From contig JAQGAU010000363.1 of assembly GCA_034698045.1 (NCBI GenBank), positions 1-29,950 on the forward strand: a DNA stretch of 29,950 nt, read 5' to 3'. The position numbers and the translations under genes were made by a program. The stretch comes from Paramacrobiotus richtersi (lineage: Eukaryota; Tardigrada; Eutardigrada; Parachela; Macrobiotidae). Positions 20,560 through 29,950 of this stretch are shown here, piece by piece (the first letter of the stretch is position 1; every line of letters starts with the position of its first letter). The notes under the pieces were generated by a model that had not been told where the DNA came from, ran no database searches, and saw only the letters and a list, made by a program, of their open reading frames with translations.

Positions 20560-23500
20560 ATGAATGGATCGCTGTTCTCGCATTATGCTAATTATGGTGT
20601 CGGTGATTATGAGGACTTTGATGACGAGGAGACCTTGCCGCTGTCGTTCCGCATAGCGGCAACGGTTTTGCATGTTATTGTGTTTTTTATGGGATTTGCT
20701 GGCAATCTTGTGCTGATTTATGTGGCACATCGGACGGTTACGCTGAAAACTCCTACCTACATTTATCTGGTAAAGCGGTTATGTTATACTGATTTATGCA
20801 TTCTTCCAACCGAAACCAGGAAGAATAATTATTAATGTCTTCACTTTGTTATAAGCGTTCACAAGCTAGTTAATGCATTTGAATCGATAACCTCTGCACT
20901 TTTAGTACAGTACATCAAAGGGCAAAATTTAACACAAATCAGGTGTTTTCTTTTCTTGATTGTATGTTTTGTTGCCATGTATTCAGAATAAGCTGACTTT
21001 GTATAAGAGTATTTAAAGTAAATTAACTTAACTAACTGTAATCAACCTGCGGAAAAAGCCCGGTGTTCTTTTTACAAAGTTTTAAAAGGGCAAGTTCGAA
21101 ATGCGAACGGTAACATATAACGATAGACATTGTATAATTTCACTCTTTAACGTACACTTTCCATGAAACGTGTTCACTTTGACTTTATCTCAGACAACTC
21201 GCGAGCCATCGAGAGATGTTCATAGTCACATTAGGGATTTATATCTTTTTTTGCTATCGTAAGAAACACTCCCACACGCAACCGGCAGTCGAGTGTGCGG
21301 TGATTAACGTACGGCATGACAGCAGTCGCATGCGTAGCACGTGCAAGGAGCGAGTGATACAGATTGCCAGTTCCAAGCTTTCAGCGGCTTACTCTTTCGT
21401 CTCAAAGCAAACCAGGCCTTGGATTAGATTTTCATTTGTACAGTACCAGCTGACTGGGGATGTGTTGGCTGAGTGGATTTCATATTTCAATCAAAACTTT
21501 GTGTATCAGGTAGTCGATCGTTCGAGAAATCGATTGTACTCATGATCAAACAATGGACAGGTGATAGTTAAGCGTAACCTGGTAACCAAAATATGATTAA
21601 AATTTTGGTATTTATGGGGCGCGACTAGTAAGCACCAGGATGCTGTTTCACTCCGTCATTCCTCGTTTAATTAGCTCTACTGACGCTCCCGTTCCTGGAT
21701 TATGTGAACACACAACCATGAATAATGGACACGCTTCCGCGTGGCTGTTCTCATTTATTATCTAGTGTTGTTCAGATGCAGCAGATGAGTCAGGCCGTTA
21801 CAGGCACGCACTGGTGCGCCATGCACACAGAGCAGAATGCAGGGATCGACCATAGAACTGTCTCGTTTAAATGACGCTCTTATTGTTATTATGAAATACT
21901 GGCTTGTTGTGTCAGTTTATGAGTTAATATTGTTGCTTCTTTTACAAGCAAAAACAAGGATCACCATCGATAGTTTCTCCTGTAAACTGTAAAAAGATCC
22001 ACTTTCCAACGTAAATTAGCTTGATTACCGTATGTCGTTCATTTGTATCCGTTGCCCCACTTATGCACTGTTCTTAAAACCGGCAAATTCTTCGACTTAT
22101 GCGCAGTTCGTACCAAGAGATATGAGAAAATTGGGGGTAATAGGAATGTTGCACCTCAGGCCATTTATTAATAAAAACACTGGTGTCCGTTAATAATTAC
22201 AGGCGTACACAGTTATTGATGCGAGTTATTGCTACGTCATGGCTTATTCGTTTGACACAGTCGATCCGGAAATGTTTGTTCCTTAAGCGTAAAACTACCA
22301 ACTGCTTTGACGTTGTCAGTTCGATATTAATTAGCGGAAATAATTGCCCATAAATTTGAGGAAACACTCATTACGTATTTAACCTCAGTACGTCAAGGAC
22401 TCGTGGAGTTAAGGCTCGTCCTAAATACGTATCAAGCGTTTAATAATCAGCCGGTAATGAACCATTTATTGCAGTTATCACTGGCCTATGCTGACCTTTT
22501 GGTGATCTGTTGTGCCATTCCGGAAGCCATCTTGTCGTACCATGTGGGGAATCGATGGGTACTGGGCCAGCCGACCTGTGCCATCTTTATCTTTCTCAAC
22601 TTTCTCGGCATCAACGCTGGCAGCTTGAGGTAATGGCAATTATGGGCCGCTCGTGCAATTCGCGTGACAAGTATTATATTTCTTATTTCTGAGATCTGTT
22701 TGCCGGAAAAATGTGCGAATCAAACGAATAACAATTAGTCTTATTAAGCTCTTGTTGCCAGTATACAGGTCACAGTGTAAAGTCTTCCATAATTGCAAGT
22801 AAAATACCATTTTATTAGTCATATGCATACTACCCAAAATGGTAACAATGCTGACAACGAATGCAGCGACTTGAATCTATGATACTTGTTTGTTTTCTTC
22901 GCATAATGAATGGCGAAAAGTCATGAACACAGTTTGCAAACCTTTCAGTTTAAGATGTCGGTTTATATCAAAAAGCTCGCATGCGGAAGCCTGTGAAACA
23001 AGCAATCACTATGAATGTATTGCTTAAGTCTTAAGATCAGTTAACAGGAAATACAGAACAAAGAATTGTTACGTGTATTCCTGATCTAACTTATCACTGT
23101 TGTCTGGGAAGGGTATATGCAGATTTAAGCTAACAGTCTGAACCAGCACTTTCCCTGCTAACGTAATGTGATGACGACATACAAACGGCTCTCTAGCATT
23201 AAAGTATCCGATGTTGCTCCCCACCCCTATTATCAAACCGCTGAAAACTTTTTTATGTCTTGCAGTATCCTAGCCTTCACGATAGAGCGTTTCATCGCCA
23301 TCTGCCGTCCACTGCTGGCGCGCAAGCTCTGCACCCTGAAGCGAACCAAACGCATTGTACTGGCGTCCTGGCTGGGCACCATCCTGTACTGCTGTCCCTG
23401 GCTGGGTCTGGCCGAGTTGAAACCGGACGAGATCAATCCCAACCACATGCAGTGCCGTTTCCGTCTGTCTGTCAGCGTCTACCTGATATTCTTTCTGGCC

Positions 23501-24707
23501 GATTTGATACTGTTCTACGTTGTGCCGCTGGCGGTGGCGGTTGTACTGTACACCAAGATCAGTCGGATTGTCAAGAGGAGGGGATACTTTTTCCGCCGGG
23601 AAGACTCGGGAAAATGGTTGTCGGTGGTGCAGTTGAATCAGATGAATGGGTATGATAGTCCCATGGTGGATTTGCATCAGCCGTTTGCGTCGCTGGAACA
23701 GCCGGAATGTTCAGTGAACCAGTCCGGGAAAGCGGTATGTAATAATATTATGTGCCATACGTAAACGCAGCTACAATAGAAGTACTATTACTCTAACTGG
23801 CTAACAGCTTAAAGAGCAGCTTTATTACAGCATATGTTTAGATGCTGGATAGAAAAGACACCGGCTGCATTGTGTATTAAAGGGGCTGCAAATAACCTTT
23901 ATAACCCGAGATTCTGTTTACCCGTGCCATGATGGCAGAGTTCCCAAACGGCTGAATGTAGACCGTACTACATGACGTCATACTATGGCTCACTGTACAC
24001 AGTTGTGGTACAAAGATTATTCAGCACTCCCTTTAAATGTAGAGCCAGCTTGCATCTGAGGGCACAGACCTTAACTACATCAAAAAGTTTGCAATTACAC
24101 GGATTTCGACTACTTTACTGATACGTTTTTGTGGGGAAGTACTGTATTGTGCGGGCCTGACAGTAATTGTTCTAGATTTAGAAAGACCGTTTTTTGCAGC
24201 TAAATACGAATTCCTGATATACAAATCAGATACCATTAGTGCAATCCCCATACTGCATAGAAAAAACTAACGATAACAGTTACTAGAGAATATGTGATAC
24301 CACTTCGCGTTTACTCGTTTAAAGCCATGGTAGACATTCATGCGTAGTTTCCTTTGATTTTCATTTCACAAAGTACTGTCCACCAGCGAAGCCTTCTTCC
24401 TAACACTTAATTCTTCTTTCAGGTGCAGCAAATGCTGATTGTCGTTGTGGTACTGTTCGCGGTATCCTGGCTGCCGTTCCGCGGAATGCTGGTGTACAAC
24501 AGCTTCGCTGACGAGCCATGGCTGGATATTTGGTACATGTTATTTGCCAAGACCCTCATCTACATCAACTCGGCCATGAATCCGTTCCTGTATAACTTTA
24601 TGAGCCATCGCTTCAAGGCGGCCATGAAGCACTGTCTCATCACGAGGAATAAGACCACCAAAGTTTTGTGTACTTCGGTCTGTAAACGCGGTCCTCGATC
24701 AGTTTAA
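20560..24707 (+). CDS. TRH-receptor-like neuropeptide GPCR (form with first exon B)
   Basis: Exons 20560-20769, 22475-22629, 23266-23734 and 24423-24707, phases 0, 2 and 0: 372 residues. Rhodopsin-type 7TM receptor. Helix 1: FAGNLVLIYVAHRT; helix 2: LSLAYADLL; helix 3 cysteine (QPTCAIF) paired with a loop-2 cysteine (HMQC); LGINAGS and LAFTIERFIAICRP at the end of helix 3 (ERF in place of DRY); helix 6: VSWLPFR; helix 7: IYINSAMNPFLYNFMSHRFK (NPFLY). The LGINA...AFTIER..IC.P...LCT block and NSAMNP.LYN.MS.+F are characteristic of vertebrate TRH receptors and their invertebrate relatives, which couple to Gq. Ligand unknown; a TRH- or EFLamide-like peptide is a guess. The exon B N terminus is acidic and tyrosine-rich (GDYEDFDDEE), a possible sulfation site absent in exon A. 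An in-frame Met at 20521 could extend it by 13 residues. Confidence 0.88.
20770..22474 (+). other. First shared intron of the GPCR gene
   Basis: Long intron of 1.7 kb between exon B and the helix-2 exon. An open frame at 21216-21545 begins with a hydrophobic stretch, but lacks matching splice sites and motifs. ACCAAAAT and ATTTTGGT form a loose inverted repeat near 21583-21607. No mobile element or RNA gene recognised. Confidence 0.5.
22630..23265 (+). other. Second shared intron of the GPCR gene
   Basis: Donor GTAATG (22630) to acceptor TGTCTTGCAG (ends 23265), phase 2. AT-rich; nothing recognisable inside. Confidence 0.7.
23735..24422 (+). other. Third shared intron of the GPCR gene
   Basis: Donor GTATGT (23735) to acceptor TTCTTTCAG (ends 24422), phase 0. 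It falls in the third cytoplasmic loop of the receptor. Nothing recognisable inside. Confidence 0.75.
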
Positions 24708-25197
24708 ATAAGACATCTGTGTTGATAGACGATATCTGTGTTTATTAGAACCAAAAACGCTGTTTTTATAATTATGCCAATGTTCTTTTATGCTGCGAGT
24801 TCTCGTTTTAGTCTAGTGCTTGTCTGCGTGGCCGGAACAGGTTTCAACGCTAATGTGCGCTGTAAATACGGTCCATTAATACATTATTTAGGTGCGCTCC
24901 CTTGCGCAGTTCGACAGAAACGTTAGAAAGGTCAGAGACGGATTTCTTGGGAATGTATACAAGCTGATAACTGCAAGTTGCTGTTACTATATAAGCTTAT
25001 ATTACTTGCTATCTCCGGTTACTTGTAGACATGGACGGAAAATCGTCTGTTTTATGATTAATTATTGTAAAACAGATTAGTTGTTAGGTTCTTTATCCAG
25101 GTGTAAAACTCAAAACCTCTTTAATTTGCACAGTTGGCAGGACACAGTTCTGGTGAATAAACAAAAAAACAACAGCGTGCTTATACCGATCACCAAC
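24708..25197. other. Intergenic, convergent gene ends
   Basis: Between the stop of the GPCR (+) and the stop of the Ig gene (-). Small open frames at 24738-24926 and 24892-25080 have no motif. Presumably the 3' UTRs of both genes. Confidence 0.55.
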
Positions 25198-27019
25198 TTA
25201 GGTTAGTTGCAGATTAATGGTCTGCACAACAAACTGGTCCTCCTGCATGTACGGCCGCACCCAGACTTCAAACTGACCACTGTAAGATTTCGGCAGGTAT
25301 GGAATTGTTATGCTAAAATTATCCTCGTTAAGTGAAAGATTGGCCCCGTGCGGAAAGGCGCGTTCTCTCAAAGCGTGCAGAGGATGCGTCGCCTGTGCCC
25401 AGATAATGCGGCGATTGTAGCGGACGATGTAGCGGTGATCCTTGTGCTCCTTCATCCGGATGCGTAGCTGGGAAAGTAGTGTAATGTTAGTCCCTGCTGG
25501 GCGGGTCACGTTCAGGACAGGCGTTTCGAACACATCAGCTGGGGTCAGAAGAGGCCTAAGAAATATTGCGGATGTTACGTATGCCTGATAGAAAACAACA
25601 AGGTACAAAAGTGATCAATCTGTTGTTGTAAGAATGCATATCAACAAACAAAGGTCTATAATACGTTAATATCTGCAAAAGTAAGCCTTATTTTGTCTCC
25701 GTAAACCCAACGATTTTGGTCTTCGGTGGCGGGCATGTTCATTTACAACACAGTAATCTAATGAACCCTCCACAAATTAAATGCGCAAAAACCCACGATC
25801 TTATAAGTATTTTGTCGTCGTCGCCACTCGCTTCGCTTGATCAACATCACCTCGACAATGTATCCTTCAGAAACATTACAATCCGAAACATTGAGATGTA
25901 TTGTACATTGCACCTACGTCAGATCGTATGCCTGGTTTATACATTCGCCACGGGTATCGTTCTTGCGTTGACAGTAGCAGTACACGGCCCCCACGGTCTG
26001 GAACGTCACATTGTGGATGAGAAGGTAGGCAGTGGTGGTTGTTAGAGTTTGGATGGCCACGAACGGTGAAGGGTATTTTTTGTCTGAACACGGCATCTGA
26101 TGTACAAGACAACCGTTGTATGTCCATAGCAGTTCGTCGAAATCGGGACATGTTGAATTATAGCACGAGCATAATGGACAACTGAAAACTGCGGTTTGTC
26201 CAAGTTTTGCTTTGACCAGCGTCAACGACTGAGCTGGTCCAACGCAGGATGGCGCACGCCCAGCAAGCGGCACTGACGGTTGGTCCAAGTTGAAGGCGAT
26301 TCTTCCGTCAATGCTAGTTTGCTCAGCGATTGCCAGGGCTCTGCGTAGCGCTATAATATAAGCAAATAAGTATTGTAAAGTAATATTATTTCACAAGCGC
26401 TTAACGAGCTTAATGCAATACTTGTATTCATAGATAGTGGAAATGACTGACGGGATCACTGATCATGTATAGAAGCATTATTTTGGAAAGCTGTCATCGT
26501 TCGTGGTGATGTAAGTGTACCGCATATGAGTTACTCAAAGCTCTCTCTGACCATTAACTCTCGTTTCTTTCCGAAATGATTATCCAGTCTTGATCGTGCT
26601 TAGCATGCCTGTAAAACCATCAGATCGTGCCCGTTACAACAGTACCACCATTGGCGATGTATGATATCCAGATCTTCAGCAGTTATTAAATTTTGATCAT
26701 TGCAGAACCTCACACAGGCATTAGACCCACAGTCTGCCATTACGGTACGGCGAATATCAACTGCGAGCAGTTAGCGAAAAGTTCAGACTTTGGTATGCTA
26801 GCACACTGTCACTTGACATACTGCATCCGATTGAGTTCATTTAAGCAGACGCCTTTGCGGATTGTCGTTCGTCCTAAATTGTTTGAACACTAAGTCACTA
26901 ACGGAATTACCCAGAATATTAGCATCCGCTTGAGGCACAGGACTGCATAGTTCGGCTATGCAGAACAACGCACAAATCACGGCGCAGTATGGAAAAATGG
27001 ACGGTATCGGCATAAGCAT
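25198..27019 (-). CDS. Secreted protein with two immunoglobulin-like domains
   Basis: Three exons on the minus strand: 27019-26911, 26350-25918 and 25555-25198 (phases 1 and 2; 900 nt, 299 residues). The first exon encodes a signal peptide (IFPYCAVICALFCIAEL, cleavage about residue 25). Exon 2 carries a V-like Ig domain: GQTAVFSCPLC (strand B), LLWTYNG (strand C Trp) and VGAVYCYC (strand F), with extra cysteines suggesting a second disulfide. Exon 3 carries a second Ig-like domain lacking the cysteines: NITLL for strand B, and SYSGQFEVWV where the usual DSG.Y.C would be. There are several N-glycosylation sequons. No C-terminal membrane helix or GPI signal, so it is inferred to be secreted. 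Cell recognition or immune binding would fit the fold, but nothing specific is shown. The exon 2 donor (AC then GTAGGT) is the least certain boundary. Confidence 0.75.
26351..26910 (-). other. Intron 1 of the Ig gene
   Basis: Minus-strand donor GTAATT at 26910 and acceptor ATTATAG at 26351. Separates the signal peptide exon from the first Ig domain, as is usual for secreted Ig proteins. No internal gene seen. Confidence 0.65.
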
Positions 27020-27439
27020 AAAGCATTAAATGAACTTTCATATTTACTTTGAGTCAGCAGCAAAAGCATTTGAAAATTGTGCAGCACTCCCAAAATTACT
27101 GCTAAGCAAAAATGCGTGCGGAATAATATAAGCTGCCATTTGGGTCCGGGACAGTACACACAGTTTGCCTGAAGAAGTGTTAACACGTTTGCATAGCAAC
27201 AGCAATCAACAGTCCACGCCTTCACTATCTCTTTTTGCGGGTTCGACAGACCAACATTAACGCTATGGCTCTCGCTCCTTCGTTGTAGCTGGCAATTCTC
27301 TGTTTCGTTATTATTGGAATCATGTCAAACACAGTCGTTAATAATAATATTTTTCATCGTAATTAGGGCATACGCTGGGGAATGTCACCATACCAGGTCA
27401 TAGAAAACTGTAAGCCAGCTACACCCACAATTAAACGTA

Positions 27440-27482
27440 TTTGGAATTTCCAAATTCCCATTTCCAAATTGGAAACGGGAAT
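27440..27482. repeat. Two adjoining hairpins (intergenic, cluster 1)
   Basis: First: TTTGGAA, one base, TTCCAAA (27440-27454). Second: 14-bp arms 27454-27467 and 27469-27482 with one mismatch and a one-base loop. TTTCCAA-type words recur in both hairpins. Confidence 0.8.
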
Positions 27483-27760
27483 CGGTGGCGCGGTATGTGA
27501 TTCCAGTGTTCTTAATCCAGTGCAAATTAAAATTTCAAGTTGCCGACTTATCCACTAAAGAAAACTAGACCTTATCAAATGGAACGTCCGGGAACAGCCT
27601 TTGGTGCGCTGTATACGAGTGTACCACGTGGAAAGTAGCGCCCGGGCATACATTACTTGGCCGATCATCTGTATTCTGGAAACAAGTAATACTGGGTTGG
27701 TTTCATGCAGCCTACGAAAGGAACAACTAGACCAACAATTTTTAACAAAAAAGAACCAAA

Positions 27761-27824
27761 CCTTGTATATGCCCAGTGGCCACTGGGCATATACAAGGCC
27801 AACTGTTGGCCATGGCCAACAGTT
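27761..27824. repeat. Two adjoining perfect palindromes (intergenic, cluster 2)
   Basis: 27761-27798 is a 38-bp perfect palindrome with 19-bp arms (CCTTGTATATGCCCAGTGG and its complement) and no loop. Two bases later 27801-27824 is a 24-bp perfect palindrome (AACTGTTGGCCA and its complement), also without loop. Nothing else in this stretch resembles a known mobile element. Confidence 0.92.
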
Positions 27825-28215
27825 TCAGCGTGGCTTCGATAAAAGAATGAAATCTCTTAAAAATCAATAACTACTGTATGTCTACATGTACAGAATGTTT
27901 GTTTTACTTGTGTTTCTGAACGATGTGCTTGTTTTCCGCTAGCCACCTGACATAATCAGTTATGCGACATCGTGTGTACGTATCGCTGCAATCTTATCGG
28001 TGTTATCTGCCTGATGCTACAGTTATATACCTGAAAACGGCGTAGGACGCAAAGCACAAAACTTTAACTTGGTGTCTTGTACAGCTGGTAATACACACAT
28101 TGCAAAATCCATAACTTTCTAGCGCATTTACTTTTTTGGATTATTGCTGATCGCGGCGGTGCAAAACCGGGAAGCTTCAGTTAAACAAACGAATTACAAT
28201 TTTGACGATTCCGCA

Positions 28216-28661
28216 ATGGATGTACGTTATCGCGCTGTTATCCGTAAAACATCCCTGAAGCACTTCCTTCCAACAACCATAATTATCTTGATGAATTCGA
28301 TATGTAAGTTTACTCTTAAATTGTTCACAGCTGTGTTCTGTACTCGCTTGTTGCAGTGGTGGCCGTTTATAATTACGAACGGGATGAAGGATTATTGCCG
28401 GTACTGCTGTTCGATTTCTCAGCAGTGGTGGCGACCCTGACAGCTTCGTTGCCAAGAAAATACAAGGGTGCATCAAAACTTCTCCTTTTGATAGAGGTTT
28501 TAGTCAGCATTTTTTCAGCTCTTCTTGCCTTGTTTTTTGCATTGGTGTATTTCATGTCCACTTATTTGATGGTTGGATTGGCTGAGGCTGCACTGCATCA
28601 TGCGTCGATTCCAAACAAGTATGTAGAAAGAAGTACTGTGCAAGTGCAAAGTGCAGACTAG
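28216..28661 (+). CDS. Small multi-span membrane protein, unknown family
   Basis: Exons 28216-28303 and 28357-28661, phase 1, separated by a 53-bp GT-AG intron (donor GTAAGT): 130 residues. A short basic N terminus (RYRAVIRKTSLKH) is followed by hydrophobic segments near residues 18-38, 46-63 and 72-105; the third is long enough for two spans. The second contains an acidic residue (LLFDFSAVVATL), followed by a basic loop (PRKYKGASK). Layout, the Y.YE motif after helix 1, the Asp in helix 2 and a phase-1 intron in helix 1 match the gene at 17656. The C terminus may be longer: a donor-like AAGTATGT at 28617-28624 could lead to another exon, but I could not find one. Confidence 0.68.
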
Positions 28662-28886
28662 TTTCATAGCACAGTACTCCTCGGACCAGACAGGGCCACT
28701 GGCGATTGCGTCGGAATAAGCTGGGCTGTTTGTTGTGCTTTTTGCTTTTAAGCACTCGGTTTCAGTCAGATCACCAGTTTCTGTCCGATTTTTTGTAGCT
28801 CGCTAGTTTTTGATCTGAACAAATGCAGAATTTTTCCTAGCGCAGCGCATATTTTGAAATTCGAGTGATAATCCTTCATACCCAAA

Positions 28887-29829
28887 ATGATTCATTTAAA
28901 AAGTGGTCTGAAACATTTGGAATTGGTTATGGAAGCTTTTTCTATCCTGTTGCATGCAGCTTATTTGAATTGGTTCATTTTACGAATGTCTTTTCCCAAT
29001 TGGATGGAAGGAGGAGCGGGAAGTTTTCGCGAAGACATGCATTACGCTGGATGGAAGGTAAGCGTCGCAACTCGCAAGCCATCCATAATCAAGAGATTTC
29101 TAGCGTAACAGTAGCGAGTAGGTGCCAAATGCAACACCTGATCTTATGACTGTTTCCTTCTTCTCAAACGTCAAAAATGACTCAAAATCTAATGGATTGA
29201 CTCAAACGTCACTGCCGTTAGATGGTAGTTTGGTAAAGTCTGGTCTGTGGAACTTAAGTAAAATACTTGAAGTTTTTTGGTTTTGCTGTTGATTCTTCGA
29301 GACAGTACACTCAAATACGTGTGATAACAGTTGTTTCGTGTTCCAGGATGGCCCATGTTATAGGATCGATTTGTCTTGGCACTGGGTTCCTGCCAATCTG
29401 ACGGTCTGCACTTACAGCTCCGACCCATTCCCGTACACCGAACGCTTCTTTGCAGTCTTGGCGGCTTTATTGGTCGCAAGCGCGACGTTGACGCACTCTT
29501 TTATTTTATTGCGCGTGAACGGACCTGAACAGTTTCTCATACTACTGGCCGTTTATACCCACATCCGTGACTTCACCGCAGCAAGAGGGAAGCTTAAAGG
29601 CCTACGAGCAGCTTCCTTGTTTATGCTTTTATTCTTCGTGTCCCTTTTTGGACCTTACTATCTGTTCAGTTTCGCAACCTCGTTTATACAGCGCTTCTTT
29701 GGGAATTGGGCCGTTGTACATTATGGATTTGTGTTGTTATGTTGCCTCATGGCGTACAATGTGCTGGGACTGCTTGGAGTGTGGAACGGTCGTATCCGGT
29801 CGCGTTACGGGCTAGCTGCAATACTGTAG
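28887..29829 (+). CDS. Four-span membrane protein, unknown family
   Basis: Exons 28887-29057 and 29347-29829, phase 0 (donor GTAAGC, acceptor GTTCCAG): 217 residues. Four hydrophobic segments: residues about 10-33 (EAFSILLHAAYLNWFIL), 98-120, 148-172 (FMLLFFVSLFGPYYLF) and 182-205 (FVLLCCLMAYNVLGLL). A long first outer loop (about residues 34-95) has two cysteines (GPCYRI and TVCTY) and an N-glycosylation sequon (NLT), suggesting a disulfide-bonded extracellular loop. That general plan resembles claudin-like and other tetraspan families, but the W-GLW-C-C signature is absent, so I do not assign it. The start Met at 28887 gives an N terminus ten residues ahead of helix 1. No functional context. 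Confidence 0.7.
29058..29346 (+). other. Intron of the four-span membrane protein gene
   Basis: Phase-0 intron of 289 bp, GTAAGC to CCAG. Contains three TCAAA-rich words near 29163-29208 (CTCAAACGTCA twice); no coding potential seen. Confidence 0.7.
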
Positions 29830-29849
29830 TGATGGGTAGTAAAAGGTTT

Positions 29850-29950
29850 TGGTGTACCTACTTACTTTTACTTGTCGTTCCGACTTCGCTACTTAATATT
29901 ACTTAATTTTCCTTCCCAGGCCTTACTATTTACTTACTATTTACTATGAT
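29850..29950. repeat. Low-complexity TACTTAC-rich sequence at the window edge
   Basis: Words such as CTACTTAC, TTACTTTT, TTACTTAA and TTACTATTTACT recur to the window end. Too irregular to define a unit, and it continues beyond the window. Confidence 0.5.

Larger units (their letters stand above)
27020..28215. other. Intergenic with palindromes
   Basis: Divergent region between the Ig gene (-) and the small membrane protein gene (+). Open frames 26977-27225 (-) and 27601-27870 (+) lack motifs; the latter is kept open partly by palindromic sequence. The two hairpin clusters at 27440-27482 and 27761-27824 are described separately. Confidence 0.55.

Noticed and set aside
21216-21545. Open frame with an N-terminal hydrophobic stretch and basic tail
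   Set aside because: Inside a GPCR intron, no matching splice sites, no family resemblance.
15376-21815. Shared 13-mer CACGCACTGGTGC at 15378 and 21803 as a possible repeat family
   Set aside because: Flanks do not match, and two short occurrences in 30 kb do not support a repeat.
23260-23677. Long open frames in other frames and on the minus strand over the GPCR helix 4-5 exon
   Set aside because: Shadows of the exon with ERF, helix 4 and helix 5; they read across its donor and acceptor and have no motifs.
26930-26970. Hairpin CTGCATAG/CTATGCAG as another member of the paired-hairpin class
   Set aside because: Single 8-bp stem within the signal peptide exon with no second hairpin; plausible by chance.

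Overview
The window looks like a piece of a compact invertebrate nuclear genome. It carries multi-exon genes on both strands with GT-AG introns, many only 50-70 bp long. Its families are a receptor guanylyl cyclase, insect-type gustatory receptors, a TRH-receptor-like neuropeptide GPCR, F-box, TSP1 and Ig proteins. The content fits an ecdysozoan, and the tiny introns, Gr-like receptors and TRH-type receptor together make a tardigrade my best guess (inference only). I built the exon models by hand from splice sites, reading phase and family motifs.

Layout. 1-4683 (+): 3' part of a receptor guanylyl cyclase (ANF-receptor domain, membrane segment, kinase homology, dimerisation helix, cyclase). 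4958-5522 (+): small secreted TSP1-repeat protein. 5923-7107 (-): F-box protein. 8488-17490 (+): a chemoreceptor block with a gustatory-receptor-like gene carrying one premature TAG, an IRG-like GTPase/protein-kinase fusion, a decayed receptor copy, and an intact receptor. 17656-18229 (-): small multi-span membrane protein. 19190-24707 (+): TRH-receptor-like GPCR with two alternative-looking first exons. 25198-27019 (-): secreted two-Ig protein. 28216-28661 (+): small membrane protein apparently related to the one at 17656-18229. 28887-29829 (+): another four-span membrane protein.

How the parts relate. The genes do not form one pathway. Sensory and signalling membrane proteins dominate: guanylyl cyclase, gustatory-type receptors, peptide GPCR and unnamed multi-span proteins. 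The three gustatory-type copies share intron positions and are tandem duplicates at different stages of decay.

Most unusual points: (1) an IRG-type GTPase domain with degraded nucleotide-binding motifs joined to an apparently active kinase; its two reading frames meet at a T-TTT-TTC heptamer in the correct register for -1 frameshifting; (2) a 36-bp palindromic insertion placing one in-frame TAA in that kinase; (3) a gustatory receptor whose only lesion is a CAG-to-TAG change, with CAG kept in both paralogues; (4) a recurring pattern of two adjacent near-perfect hairpins at five loci, two of which look like insertions. Assembly error has to be excluded for (1), (2) and (4).
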